From positions 1-7,219 of the forward strand of contig JBPOIS010000168.1 in the NCBI GenBank assembly GCA_052034295.1: a DNA stretch of 7,219 bases, read 5' to 3'. Positions within the stretch are counted from its first letter, which is position 1, and every line of letters begins with the position of its first letter. The position numbers and the translations under genes are program-made. The notes under the pieces are model-generated. The model was not told where the DNA came from and made no database searches. It was given only the letters and a program-made list of their open reading frames with translations. This document shows positions 1 to 5,222 of the stretch, one piece after another. The DNA comes from JBPOIS01 sp052034295 (GTDB taxonomy: Bacteria; Pseudomonadota; Gammaproteobacteria; Pseudomonadales; Moraxellaceae).

Positions 1-15
1 TGGTGGCACAAAACC

Positions 16-705
16 CTAGCGGCGGGGAAGGTCCAGCACCGCCCGCGCATAGCGCGCCGAGCGCACCACCTGTTTCATCTTGCGCAGCATCAGGTAGGGC
101 TGCTGCTCCACAAACAGGTTCACCACCTCGATCGGAATCATCCCGCCCGGATCGGCAAAGCCACTGGTGACCACCTGGGTGCGGCGACCGCCATCGACGG
201 GCTTCAGCACCCAGTCCCCCTCGTAGGCGGTGACCCGGACGATGCCCAGCTCTGGCGGTGGTCCACTGCTGTTGTCGCTGGCACTCTTGATCACCACCGA
301 GCCATCGGCCTGCTGATAGCTGATGGATTTAACGATGATGTCGCGGTCCTGGGCCGGGAAGGGAAAATTGATCACCATGCGGAGGATGCCCATGCCATCC
401 TGGCTTTCGCGGATCACTTCTACCTTGTCGACCTGCGGCACCCATTTGCTCAGATAGCCCGTATCGCCCAGCGTGGCAAAGACACTGGCCACCGGCGCAT
501 CCATGACCGTACTGGCCACATAGCTGAAGGCTGGATTGTTGGCTTCACGGTAAGTCCACACCTTGATGCCCTGACGGTTCAGTGCAGGCGTCTGGGTGGC
601 CATCAGCTGGGCAAAATCCACTTTGGCCGCCTGAACCGAAGGCAGCGGCAGCATCGCGCTCAGCCCGAGCAGGACCACAGCCAGTTTTTGTTGTATGGGT
701 TGCAC
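16..705 (-). CDS. Exported START-domain protein
   Basis: Predicted secreted (probably periplasmic) protein of the START/SRPBCC fold, a hydrophobic-cavity fold that binds lipids or other small apolar ligands. The ligand is unknown. From the GTG start it is 229 residues: a signal peptide with a hydrophobic core (LAVVLLGLSAMLPL) and a likely cleavage after VQA, then one START domain filling the rest. Visible family hallmarks are the YVAS strand, the GDTGYLSKWVP segment, the FPFPAQDRD motif, and GGMIPIEVVN leading into the long C-terminal helix that closes the cavity. An in-frame ATG lies upstream at 720 but has no ribosome site. AGGAG at 717-713 sits 7 bases before the GTG at 705, so I prefer GTG. 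It follows dapB by about 48 bases on the same strand and may be co-transcribed with it, although nothing links it to lysine synthesis. Fold assignment is confident; biological role is unknown. Confidence 0.88.
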   Translation of the reverse strand: MQPIQQKLAVVLLGLSAMLPLPSVQAAKVDFAQLMATQTPALNRQGIKVWTYREANNPAFSYVASTVMDAPVASVFATLGDTGYLSKWVPQVDKVEVIRESQDGMGILRMVINFPFPAQDRDIIVKSISYQQADGSVVIKSASDNSSGPPPELGIVRVTAYEGDWVLKPVDGGRRTQVVTSGFADPGGMIPIEVVNLFVEQQPYLMLRKMKQVVRSARYARAVLDLPRR

Positions 706-712
706 GCCCTCA

Positions 713-717
713 CTCCT
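713..717 (-). promoter_or_regulatory. Ribosome binding site deciding the START gene start
   Basis: AGGAG on the minus strand lies inside the upstream ATG reading (as codons 2-3) and 7 bases before GTG at 705. No Shine-Dalgarno-like sequence precedes the ATG at 720, so initiation at GTG is favoured. Confidence 0.5.
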
Positions 718-753
718 CATTTGCTGGGTCTGCTGACCCGTGTCCCGCTGTGT

Positions 754-1572
754 TTAGCGCGGGTTTTTCAGGGCCAGCACATCCTGCATGTCATACAGGC
801 CCGCGGCACGGCCACTGACCCACTGTGCGGCACGCACCGCCCCGGCGGCGAAGTTCATCCGGCTGGTGGCCACATGACGCACCTCCACCCGTTCACCTTC
901 ACCAATAAACATCACCGTGTGTTCCCCGACGATGTCGCCGCCGCGGATGGTTTCAAAGCCAATGGTCTGCCGGTCACGCGGCCCGGTGTGGCCCTCACGG
1001 CCATACACCGCCACCTCGGCCAGATTGCGGCCCAGCGGTGCCGCCACGGCCTCACCCATCATCAGCGCTGTGCCGGACGGGGCATCGACCTTGTGGCGGT
1101 GATGGGCTTCGACGATCTCGATGTCCACACTGTCGCCAAATGTGGCCGCCGCCAGCTCGAGCAGTTTCAGCGACACATTGACGCCCACCGAATAATTGGC
1201 CGCATACACCACCGGAATCAAGCCAGAGGCCTGCAACATCCGCTGCTTTTGCACACTGTCAAAGCCCGTGGTGCCGATCACCATCGCACAGCCCGCCTGT
1301 TCACACAGGGCCAGATGGCGCAGCGTGGCCGCCGGTGCGGTGAAATCAATCACCACATCGCAGTCCTGCAGCACCGCCGCCAGGTCACCGACCACTGGCA
1401 CGCCCAGGCGGCCAATGCCCGCCAGCTCCCCGGCATCACTGCCCAGCAGCGAACTGTCCGGCTGCTCCACCGCCGCCGCCAGCACGGCCCCAGCCTGTTG
1501 CACGGCGGCAATCAGGGTCCGGCCCATGCGCCCTCCGGCGCCGAGGATTCCAATGCGTACTGCTGCGGTCAT
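754..1572 (-). CDS. dapB: 4-hydroxy-tetrahydrodipicolinate reductase
   Basis: Cytoplasmic enzyme of the diaminopimelate/lysine pathway. It reduces the product of DapA to tetrahydrodipicolinate with NAD(P)H, supplying lysine and the peptidoglycan precursor meso-diaminopimelate. Its 272 residues match the usual length (E. coli 273). The N-terminal Rossmann fold carries GAGGRMG at residues 11-17, VVIDFTAP near 73-80 and the GTTGF loop at 100-104. The C-terminal substrate domain has the signature EAHHRHKVDAPSGTAL. H157 and K161 correspond to the E. coli catalytic pair H159/K163. The ATG at 1572 is preceded by GGGGA about 9 bases upstream, a modest ribosome site. It lies downstream of dnaJ on the same strand, as in many gammaproteobacteria. 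A terminator and a gene remnant separate the two, so dapB probably uses its own promoter. No damage is visible. Confidence 0.98.
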   Translation of the reverse strand: MTAAVRIGILGAGGRMGRTLIAAVQQAGAVLAAAVEQPDSSLLGSDAGELAGIGRLGVPVVGDLAAVLQDCDVVIDFTAPAATLRHLALCEQAGCAMVIGTTGFDSVQKQRMLQASGLIPVVYAANYSVGVNVSLKLLELAAATFGDSVDIEIVEAHHRHKVDAPSGTALMMGEAVAAPLGRNLAEVAVYGREGHTGPRDRQTIGFETIRGGDIVGEHTVMFIGEGERVEVRHVATSRMNFAAGAVRAAQWVSGRAAGLYDMQDVLALKNPR

Positions 1573-1602
1573 GTTGTTTTTTCCCCAAAAAAACCTGCCG
1601 CA

Positions 1603-1611
1603 AGTCTACCA
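1603..1611 (-). promoter_or_regulatory. Candidate extended -10 promoter for dapB
   Basis: On the minus strand TGGTAGACT reads as an extended -10 element (TG, one base, then a 4/6 match to TATAAT). It would start transcription about 25 bases before the dapB ATG. I find no good -35 hexamer at 16-18 bases upstream, so this is tentative. Confidence 0.3.
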
Positions 1612-1719
1612 CCCGTGGCGACGATTGCAGGGGGCACAGGCAATTTTCTTCGCGACGGATTTAGCGTGTTTTATCAGTGCATGGCCAATGGGAAAAACAC
1701 ATGACCACAGGGCGATGAC

Positions 1720-1881
1720 TCAGTCTGGCCACGGCGACAGCCCAGTGCACGCCGGGCCCTGCAACACCCGGCCCTGGGGGTCGAAGCGCGAGCCGTGACA
1801 CGGACAGTCCCAGCTCTGGTCATCGGCATTCCAGCGCACCACCCCGGCCAGATGCGGGCACAGTGCCGACACTCCTGTAAG
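1720..1881 (-). pseudogene. 3' remnant of a Rieske-domain FAD oxidoreductase gene
   Basis: The translated remnant reads TGVSALCPHLAGVVRWN, then SWDCPCHGSRF, then GRVLQGPA, ending in a stop at 1720. This is the C-terminal Rieske [2Fe-2S] domain of the family that joins a DAO-type FAD-dependent oxidoreductase to a Rieske domain (proteins of roughly 500 residues). Both cluster-binding motifs, C-x-H and C-x-x-H, are still intact, as is the normal C-terminal end. The whole FAD domain is missing: recognisable sequence stops near 1881, and the frame then runs without a stop back to the dnaJ stop codon at 1966. No ATG, ribosome site or promoter precedes it; only a TTG at 1917 could initiate. The dnaJ terminator lies immediately upstream, so it is probably not transcribed. 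A functional mini-Rieske protein of about 65 residues is possible but unlikely. Confidence 0.65.
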
Positions 1882-1915
1882 CCTGCGTGCTGGTTTTGTA
1901 GGCGCGTGTTCAGGC

Positions 1916-1941
1916 AAAAAAAAGCAGCCCTGGGGCTGCTT
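1916..1941 (-). terminator. Intrinsic terminator of dnaJ
   Basis: On the minus strand AAGCAGCC, a short loop and GGCTGCTT form an 8-bp or longer GC-rich stem that runs into a T tract (eight T in a row, two shared with the stem). It begins 25 bases past the dnaJ stop, an excellent rho-independent terminator. Confidence 0.9.
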
Positions 1942-1965
1942 CGGTGACGCCGCATCAGGCCAGAC

Positions 1966-3093
1966 TCAGGAAAACAGCTCGCCCAGCTTGTCGAGGAAGG
2001 ATTTTTTGTGCGGGGCCTGATCGCCCTGATCCAGGGTGGCCTGAAACTCGCGCAGCAGCTCTTTTTGCCGACTGGTCAGGTTCACCGGGGTTTCCACCAC
2101 CACCCGGCAGATCAGGTCGCCCACCATGCTGCTCTGCACCGGGCGCACGCCCTTGCCGCGCAAGCGGAACATCTTGCCGCTCTGGGTGCCCTCGGGGACT
2201 TTCAGGCTGATCTGGGTGCCTTCGATGGTGGGCACGTTCACCTCGCCGCCCAGCGCCGCATCGGCAAAGCTCACCGGCACATCCATGTACAGGTCGGCCC
2301 CGTCACGCTGGAACACCGGGTGCTCACGGACCAGAATTTCGACATACAGGTCACCGGCCGGTCCGGCACTGCCGATGGATTCGCCTTCGCCACTGATGCG
2401 CACGCGCTGGCCATTGTCGATGCCCGCCGGAATGGTGACTTCCAGGGTACGTTCGCGCTCACTGACCCCGGAGCCGTGGCAGCCCTTGCAGGGGTGACGC
2501 ACGGTCTTGCCGCTGCCCTGACAGGCCGGACAGGTCTGCGCCACCGCAAAAAAGCCCTGCTGGATGCGCACCTGCCCAGCCCCATGACAGGTGCCGCAGG
2601 TCATCACGTCTTCGGGTTTTTCGGTGCCCTTGCCATCACAGCTGCTGCAGGCCGCCGGGGCGGTGAAGGTGACGGTTTTTTTGCAGCCGCGCACCGCTTC
2701 TTCCAGCGACAGTTCCATGCGGTAGCGCAGGTCCGCCCCACGGCGCTGCTGGCGGCGGCCACCCCCGCCCCCCTGCTGGCCAAACAGGTCGCCAAACACG
2801 CTGCCAAAATTGCTGAAAATATCCTGGAAATTGGCCCCGTTGAAGCCACCGCCCCCGCCCATGCCGCCTTCAAAGGCGGCGTGGCCCATGCGGTCATAGG
2901 CACTGCGCTTGTTGGCATCGGACAGCACTTCATAGGCTTCACCGACTTCCTTGAATTTTTCTTCGGCACTGGCGTCGTCCGGGTTGCGGTCCGGGTGATA
3001 TTTCATCGCCAGTCTGCGATAGGCTTTCTTGATGTCGTCTTCGCTGGCACCCCGGGCCACCCCGAGCACCTCGTAATAATCACGCTTGGCCAT
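1966..3093 (-). CDS. dnaJ: Chaperone protein DnaJ (Hsp40)
   Basis: Cytoplasmic co-chaperone that delivers unfolded proteins to DnaK and stimulates its ATPase. The 375 residues match E. coli DnaJ (376) and carry all domains in order. The J domain (1-70) has HPD at 33-35. A Gly/Phe-rich linker spans about 75-118. Four zinc-binding CxxCxGxG repeats start at C149, C166, C188 and C202. Two C-terminal substrate-binding domains run from about 215 to 340, with a dimerisation tail after that (type I DnaJ). The ATG at 3093 follows GAGGAG (3111-3106) by 12 bases, slightly long. Unlike the common dnaK-dnaJ arrangement, the upstream neighbour is a metalloprotease, so dnaJ is probably transcribed on its own from the candidate heat-shock promoter at 3193-3220. 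It ends at a strong terminator at 1916-1941. Confidence 0.99.
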   Translation of the reverse strand: MAKRDYYEVLGVARGASEDDIKKAYRRLAMKYHPDRNPDDASAEEKFKEVGEAYEVLSDANKRSAYDRMGHAAFEGGMGGGGGFNGANFQDIFSNFGSVFGDLFGQQGGGGGRRQQRRGADLRYRMELSLEEAVRGCKKTVTFTAPAACSSCDGKGTEKPEDVMTCGTCHGAGQVRIQQGFFAVAQTCPACQGSGKTVRHPCKGCHGSGVSERERTLEVTIPAGIDNGQRVRISGEGESIGSAGPAGDLYVEILVREHPVFQRDGADLYMDVPVSFADAALGGEVNVPTIEGTQISLKVPEGTQSGKMFRLRGKGVRPVQSSMVGDLICRVVVETPVNLTSRQKELLREFQATLDQGDQAPHKKSFLDKLGELFS

Positions 3094-3192
3094 GTTGGCT
3101 GCCGACTCCTCAATTGCGTCACATGCGCTTGTTCAAAGCCCAATGCACTGCTTGCTCAGCCCGAGGCAGTGAATTCGACCGATTTTGGCTGG

Positions 3193-3220
3193 ATATGGAG
3201 TCCTTCCGTCAAAACTCAAT
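3193..3220 (-). promoter_or_regulatory. Candidate sigma-32 (heat-shock) promoter of dnaJ
   Basis: On the minus strand ATTGAGT (-35; keeps the TTGA core of CTTGAAA), a 13-base spacer and CTCCATAT (-10; 7 of 8 to CCCCATNT) lie about 100 bases before the dnaJ ATG. The spacing suits sigma-32 promoters, and the gene behind it is a classical heat-shock gene. No comparably good sigma-70 promoter was found here. Confidence 0.5.
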
Positions 3221-3230
3221 TGTGACCGCC

Positions 3231-3260
3231 AAAAAATGTGGGTTTTTGTTAAAAAATGTG
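3231..3260. repeat. Two direct copies of AAAAAATGTG, 20-base period
   Basis: AAAAAATGTG occurs at 3231-3240 and again at 3251-3260, exactly two helical turns apart. It lies between the protease stop codon and the candidate dnaJ promoter. It could be an upstream promoter element or a binding site for a dimeric regulator; the second copy also supplies the T tract of the protease terminator. Function is unknown. Confidence 0.5.
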
Positions 3261-3276
3261 CGGCCTAGCGGACCGC
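3251..3276 (-). terminator. Probable terminator of the metalloprotease gene
   Basis: On the minus strand GCGGTC, loop CGCTA, GGCCGC forms a 6-bp stem with one G-U pair, followed after three bases by six T. The first bases of the TAG stop codon lie in the loop, so the hairpin overlaps the end of the coding region. The stem is short, so strength is uncertain. Confidence 0.45.
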
Positions 3277-4197
3277 CCTTGCCGCCAGCGCCTGCCGGTC
3301 GGCCTCGGTCAGGATGAAGTCCGCACGCTTCTGCTGGTCCAGCACCGGATACATCAGCGCATGCGGGTCCTGCACATGGCCCAGCCCGAGCGCATGGCCG
3401 AGCTCATGGGCCAGCGCCAGCCGCAGGTCATCACGGTTGCGGTATTCATAGATGTTGATTTCCCGCCCGGTGTAGACGCCTTTTTGGAACTCCCGCTGGC
3501 CATACTGGTGCTGGTAGTCTTCCACCCCGGCATTGAAGCTGCGCGCTGCATCGCGGGTGTGGCTGCCCATGGCATTGAGCTGCGCCACCTGCTGATTGAA
3601 CTGGGCCTGCTGCCGCTGCAGGGTGGCCTGCTCCGAACGCAACTGTGCCTGGGTCACCTCAAAGCGGGCCTGCACCAGTCCAGGGTCCTCCCCAGCCGCC
3701 ACCGCCTGCTGGGCCGCAGACAGGGCCTGATCCAGCCGCTGCTGCAGGTCCTGCGCCTGCTGCGTCAGCTGGGTGCGGGTCTGCTCCAGTGCGGCCTGCT
3801 GCTGCTGGTACTGCGCAAACAGTTGATCGGTCTGGGCCTTTTGCTGGTCCAGCAGCCATGCCTGCCGGGCACTCTGGTCACTGAGCTGCTGGCGCTGGTC
3901 ATAGATCAGGTTCACCGTCAGGCTGGCCTGTGCATCCTGGACCAGCCAGTCCTGCCCCGTGGGCTGCTCCCAGAGCTGGATGGCTTCCGCCAGCACCCGG
4001 TCCAGTTCGGCACGACCGAGGCCAAAGCGCGGGTCCACCTGTCCGATGCGCACCGCCAGTGGCCCGGGTCTGGCTGTGGCCAGCCATGCTGCCGGGACCG
4101 GCAGTCCCGCCCCCGGCTGATGGCGATGGCCCAGCCAGTAGCCGGCCAGCCACACCAGCAGGACCAGTCCGGCCAATCCACCCAGCTGAATTTTCAT
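3265..4197 (-). CDS. Membrane-anchored matrixin-like zinc metalloprotease with coiled coil
   Basis: Predicted metzincin endopeptidase. Numbered from an in-frame ATG at 4203, residues 5-24 form one membrane helix without a lipobox cysteine, consistent with an inner-membrane anchor and a periplasmic body. Residues 49-102 resemble the N-terminal lobe of a matrixin domain (PLAVRIGQVDPRF, LTVNLIYD). Residues about 103-210 are a Gln-rich, heptad-like helix predicted to be a coiled coil. The catalytic part follows: H266, E267, H270, G273 and H276 of HExxHxxGxxH, and a Met-turn at M284 in ALMYPV. The coiled coil is therefore inserted inside the protease domain. No propeptide or cysteine switch is seen. 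I chose ATG 4197 because AGGAG at 4210-4206 sits 8 bases before it but only 2 before ATG 4203. Substrate is unknown. It is divergent from ahpC and upstream of dnaJ. Protease class is confident; role is not. Confidence 0.88.
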   Translation of the reverse strand: MKIQLGGLAGLVLLVWLAGYWLGHRHQPGAGLPVPAAWLATARPGPLAVRIGQVDPRFGLGRAELDRVLAEAIQLWEQPTGQDWLVQDAQASLTVNLIYDQRQQLSDQSARQAWLLDQQKAQTDQLFAQYQQQQAALEQTRTQLTQQAQDLQQRLDQALSAAQQAVAAGEDPGLVQARFEVTQAQLRSEQATLQRQQAQFNQQVAQLNAMGSHTRDAARSFNAGVEDYQHQYGQREFQKGVYTGREINIYEYRNRDDLRLALAHELGHALGLGHVQDPHALMYPVLDQQKRADFILTEADRQALAARAVR

Positions 4198-4205
4198 GCT
4201 CATGG

Positions 4206-4210
4206 CTCCT
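4206..4210 (-). promoter_or_regulatory. Ribosome binding site deciding the protease start
   Basis: AGGAG on the minus strand is 8 bases from ATG 4197 and only 2 from ATG 4203. A second AGGAG at 4220-4216 is 12 bases from ATG 4203, so the two starts cannot be fully separated; the shorter protein is favoured. Confidence 0.55.
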
Positions 4211-4341
4211 GTAGGCTCCTGCGCTGCTTCCCTGCTGTCCCTGCTTACAAGACTGCTACAACCCTGTCCGCATGCACCCTGCGGGTCTGTCCCGCCCAGT
4301 CTGGACCACCGACCCAGCCGGAGTTTATTTTAAAACATAAA

Positions 4342-4353
4342 AAACAATTGTTT
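4342..4353. repeat. 12-base perfect palindrome
   Basis: AAACAATTGTTT is an exact palindrome in the AT-rich divergent region, about 80 bases upstream of the ahpC -35 box. It may be an operator, but AT-rich palindromes also arise by chance. Confidence 0.35.
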
Positions 4354-4401
4354 AGTCAGAAAAGCACGCTTGTTTTTAAGCGGGGTTTTTCAAAAAATCG
4401 A

Positions 4402-4428
4402 AAAAATCGATCAACCGATCAGATTTTT
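4402..4428. promoter_or_regulatory. Candidate operator dyad upstream of ahpC promoter
   Basis: AAAAATCGATC and GATCAGATTTTT are inverted copies (one extra base in the right arm) around a 4-base centre AACC. The dyad ends 5 bases before the ahpC -35 box, where an activator such as the LysR-type OxyR would sit. It does not match the E. coli OxyR ATAG/CTAT consensus, so the regulator is unknown. Confidence 0.4.
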
Positions 4429-4433
4429 ACAAT

Positions 4434-4462
4434 TTGACCAATATAGCCCACTTGCCTATCTT
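4434..4462 (+). promoter_or_regulatory. Sigma-70 promoter of ahpC(F)
   Basis: TTGACC (5/6 to consensus) at 4434-4439, a 17-base spacer and TATCTT (4/6) at 4457-4462. Transcription would begin near 4469 and give a leader of about 65 bases. A good -35 with a poor -10 fits an inducible or activated promoter. Confidence 0.6.
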
Positions 4463-4534
4463 TGGGGGTGTTCAAAGGGTTTGTTTGCCCCATGCGGGCA
4501 GTTTTGTCTGATCCAGCTCACAGGAGACCTGTTC

Positions 4535-5092
4535 ATGATCAACACCACCGTTCAGCCGTTCAAGGTACAAGCGTTCCACAACGGCCAGTTCGTTGAAATC
4601 ACCGAAGAAACCCTGAAGGGCCACTGGTCCGTGCTGATTTTCATGCCGGCCGCGTTCACCTTCAACTGCCCGACCGAAATCGAAGACGCGGCCGACAACT
4701 ACGCCGAGTTCCAGAAGGCCGGTGCCGAAGTGTACATCGTCACCACCGACACCCACTTCAGCCACAAGGTCTGGCACGAAACCTCCCCGGCGGTCGGCAA
4801 GGCCAAGTTCCCGCTGGTCGGCGACCCCACCCACAAGCTGACCCGTGCCTTTGGTGTGCACATCGAAGAAGAAGGCCTGGCGCTGCGCGGCACCTTCATC
4901 ATCAACCCCGAAGGCCAGATCAAGACGATGGAAGTGCATTCCAACGAGATCGCCCGTGACGTGTCGGAAACCCTGCGCAAGCTGAAAGCCGCCCAGTTCA
5001 CCGCCGCCAACCCCGGTCAGGTCTGCCCGGCCAAGTGGAAAGAAGGCGCCGCCACCCTGACCCCGTCGCTGGATCTGGTCGGCAAGATCTAA
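4535..5092 (+). CDS. ahpC: Alkyl hydroperoxide reductase subunit C (peroxiredoxin)
   Basis: Typical 2-Cys peroxiredoxin of the AhpC/Prx1 group, cytoplasmic. It reduces H2O2, organic peroxides and peroxynitrite and is recycled by AhpF. It has 185 residues (E. coli 187). The peroxidatic cysteine is C45 in FTFNCPTE, the resolving cysteine is C164 in GQVCPAKW, and the C-terminus SLDLVGKI is the conserved AhpC tail. TDTHFSHKVWH and GDPTHKLTRAFGV are further hallmarks. ATG 4535 is preceded by AGGAGA at 4522-4527 with good spacing; the open frame extends upstream to 4370 but this stretch is leader. Codons end almost only in C or G, the bias expected of a highly expressed gene. ahpF follows after 130 bases. 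Compared with the E. coli motif FYPADFTFVCPTE, the active-site strand here reads FMPAAFTFNCPTE; catalytic residues are kept. Confidence 0.98.
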   Translation: MINTTVQPFKVQAFHNGQFVEITEETLKGHWSVLIFMPAAFTFNCPTEIEDAADNYAEFQKAGAEVYIVTTDTHFSHKVWHETSPAVGKAKFPLVGDPTHKLTRAFGVHIEEEGLALRGTFIINPEGQIKTMEVHSNEIARDVSETLRKLKAAQFTAANPGQVCPAKWKEGAATLTPSLDLVGKI

Positions 5093-5106
5093 GCCCCGCG
5101 CCCCCG

Positions 5107-5132
5107 GCTCCGGCCTGTGCGCAGGCCGGGGC
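5107..5132 (+). other. Stem-loop between ahpC and ahpF
   Basis: GCTCCGGCCTG and CAGGCCGGGGC form an 11-bp stem (one G-U pair) with loop TGCG, starting 15 bases past the ahpC stop. There is no T tract, so it is not a normal intrinsic terminator. It may stabilise the 3' end of ahpC mRNA or partly reduce readthrough, giving more AhpC than AhpF. Confidence 0.6.
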
Positions 5133-5166
5133 ACTGCTCCCCCACCCGATCGAGTTGCCTGATCCG

Positions 5167-5185
5167 ATGGTCTGATCCAGACCAT
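5167..5185. repeat. 19-base inverted repeat in the ahpF leader
   Basis: ATGGTCTG and CAGACCAT are perfect inverted copies around a 3-base centre (ATC), 37 bases before the ahpF start. As DNA it could be an operator, as RNA a short hairpin. The central GTCTGATCCAG also occurs just before the ahpC ribosome site (4506-4516). Confidence 0.45.
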
Positions 5186-5222
5186 GGGCTCAGTCCATTC
5201 ATCCCCAAAAAGGAGAACCGCC

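Larger units (their letters stand above)
4198..4534. promoter_or_regulatory. Divergent intergenic region, protease / ahpC
   Basis: About 337 bases without a gene. The protease-proximal part (to about 4320) has the GC-rich composition of the surroundings and shows only the protease ribosome sites. From about 4321 to 4435 it is markedly AT-rich. That part holds a perfect 12-base palindrome AAACAATTGTTT (4342-4353), a tandem pair of AAAAAATCG (4392-4409) and a dyad (4402-4428). The ahpC promoter and leader follow. An ORF open through 4370-4534 in frame with ahpC lacks similarity to AhpC and is not treated as coding. I could not find a convincing promoter for the protease. Confidence 0.6.

Noticed and set aside
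688..1704. 338-codon open frame on the plus strand opposite dapB
   Set aside because: His/Arg-rich shadow of dapB with no family features.
1674..1955. 93-codon open frame on the minus strand overlapping the Rieske remnant
   Set aside because: Arg/Cys-rich translation without similarity; the neighbouring frame holds the recognisable Rieske motifs.
1720..1968. dnaJ extended by stop-codon readthrough into the Rieske frame
   Set aside because: The frame after the dnaJ TGA is open for 81 codons and in register, but DnaJ is already full-length and a strong terminator lies in between; coincidence is the simpler reading.
2008..3225. Long open frame (405 codons) on the plus strand opposite dnaJ
   Set aside because: It mirrors the codon pattern of dnaJ, shows no domain or motif, and is low-complexity His/Ala-rich, as expected of an antisense shadow in GC-rich DNA.
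3256..4437. 393-codon open frame on the plus strand opposite the metalloprotease
   Set aside because: Leu/Gln-rich shadow of the coiled-coil gene with no ribosome site or recognisable domain; the minus-strand product has clear catalytic motifs.
4443..4459. ATAG...CTAT half-sites as an OxyR box
   Set aside because: The two halves are 9 bases apart rather than the 7 of the OxyR consensus, only one pair is present, and they lie in the promoter spacer.
4370..4534. N-terminal extension of ahpC
   Set aside because: The frame is open but contains the promoter and ribosome site, has no similarity to AhpC, and would lengthen a protein that is already full-size from 4535.
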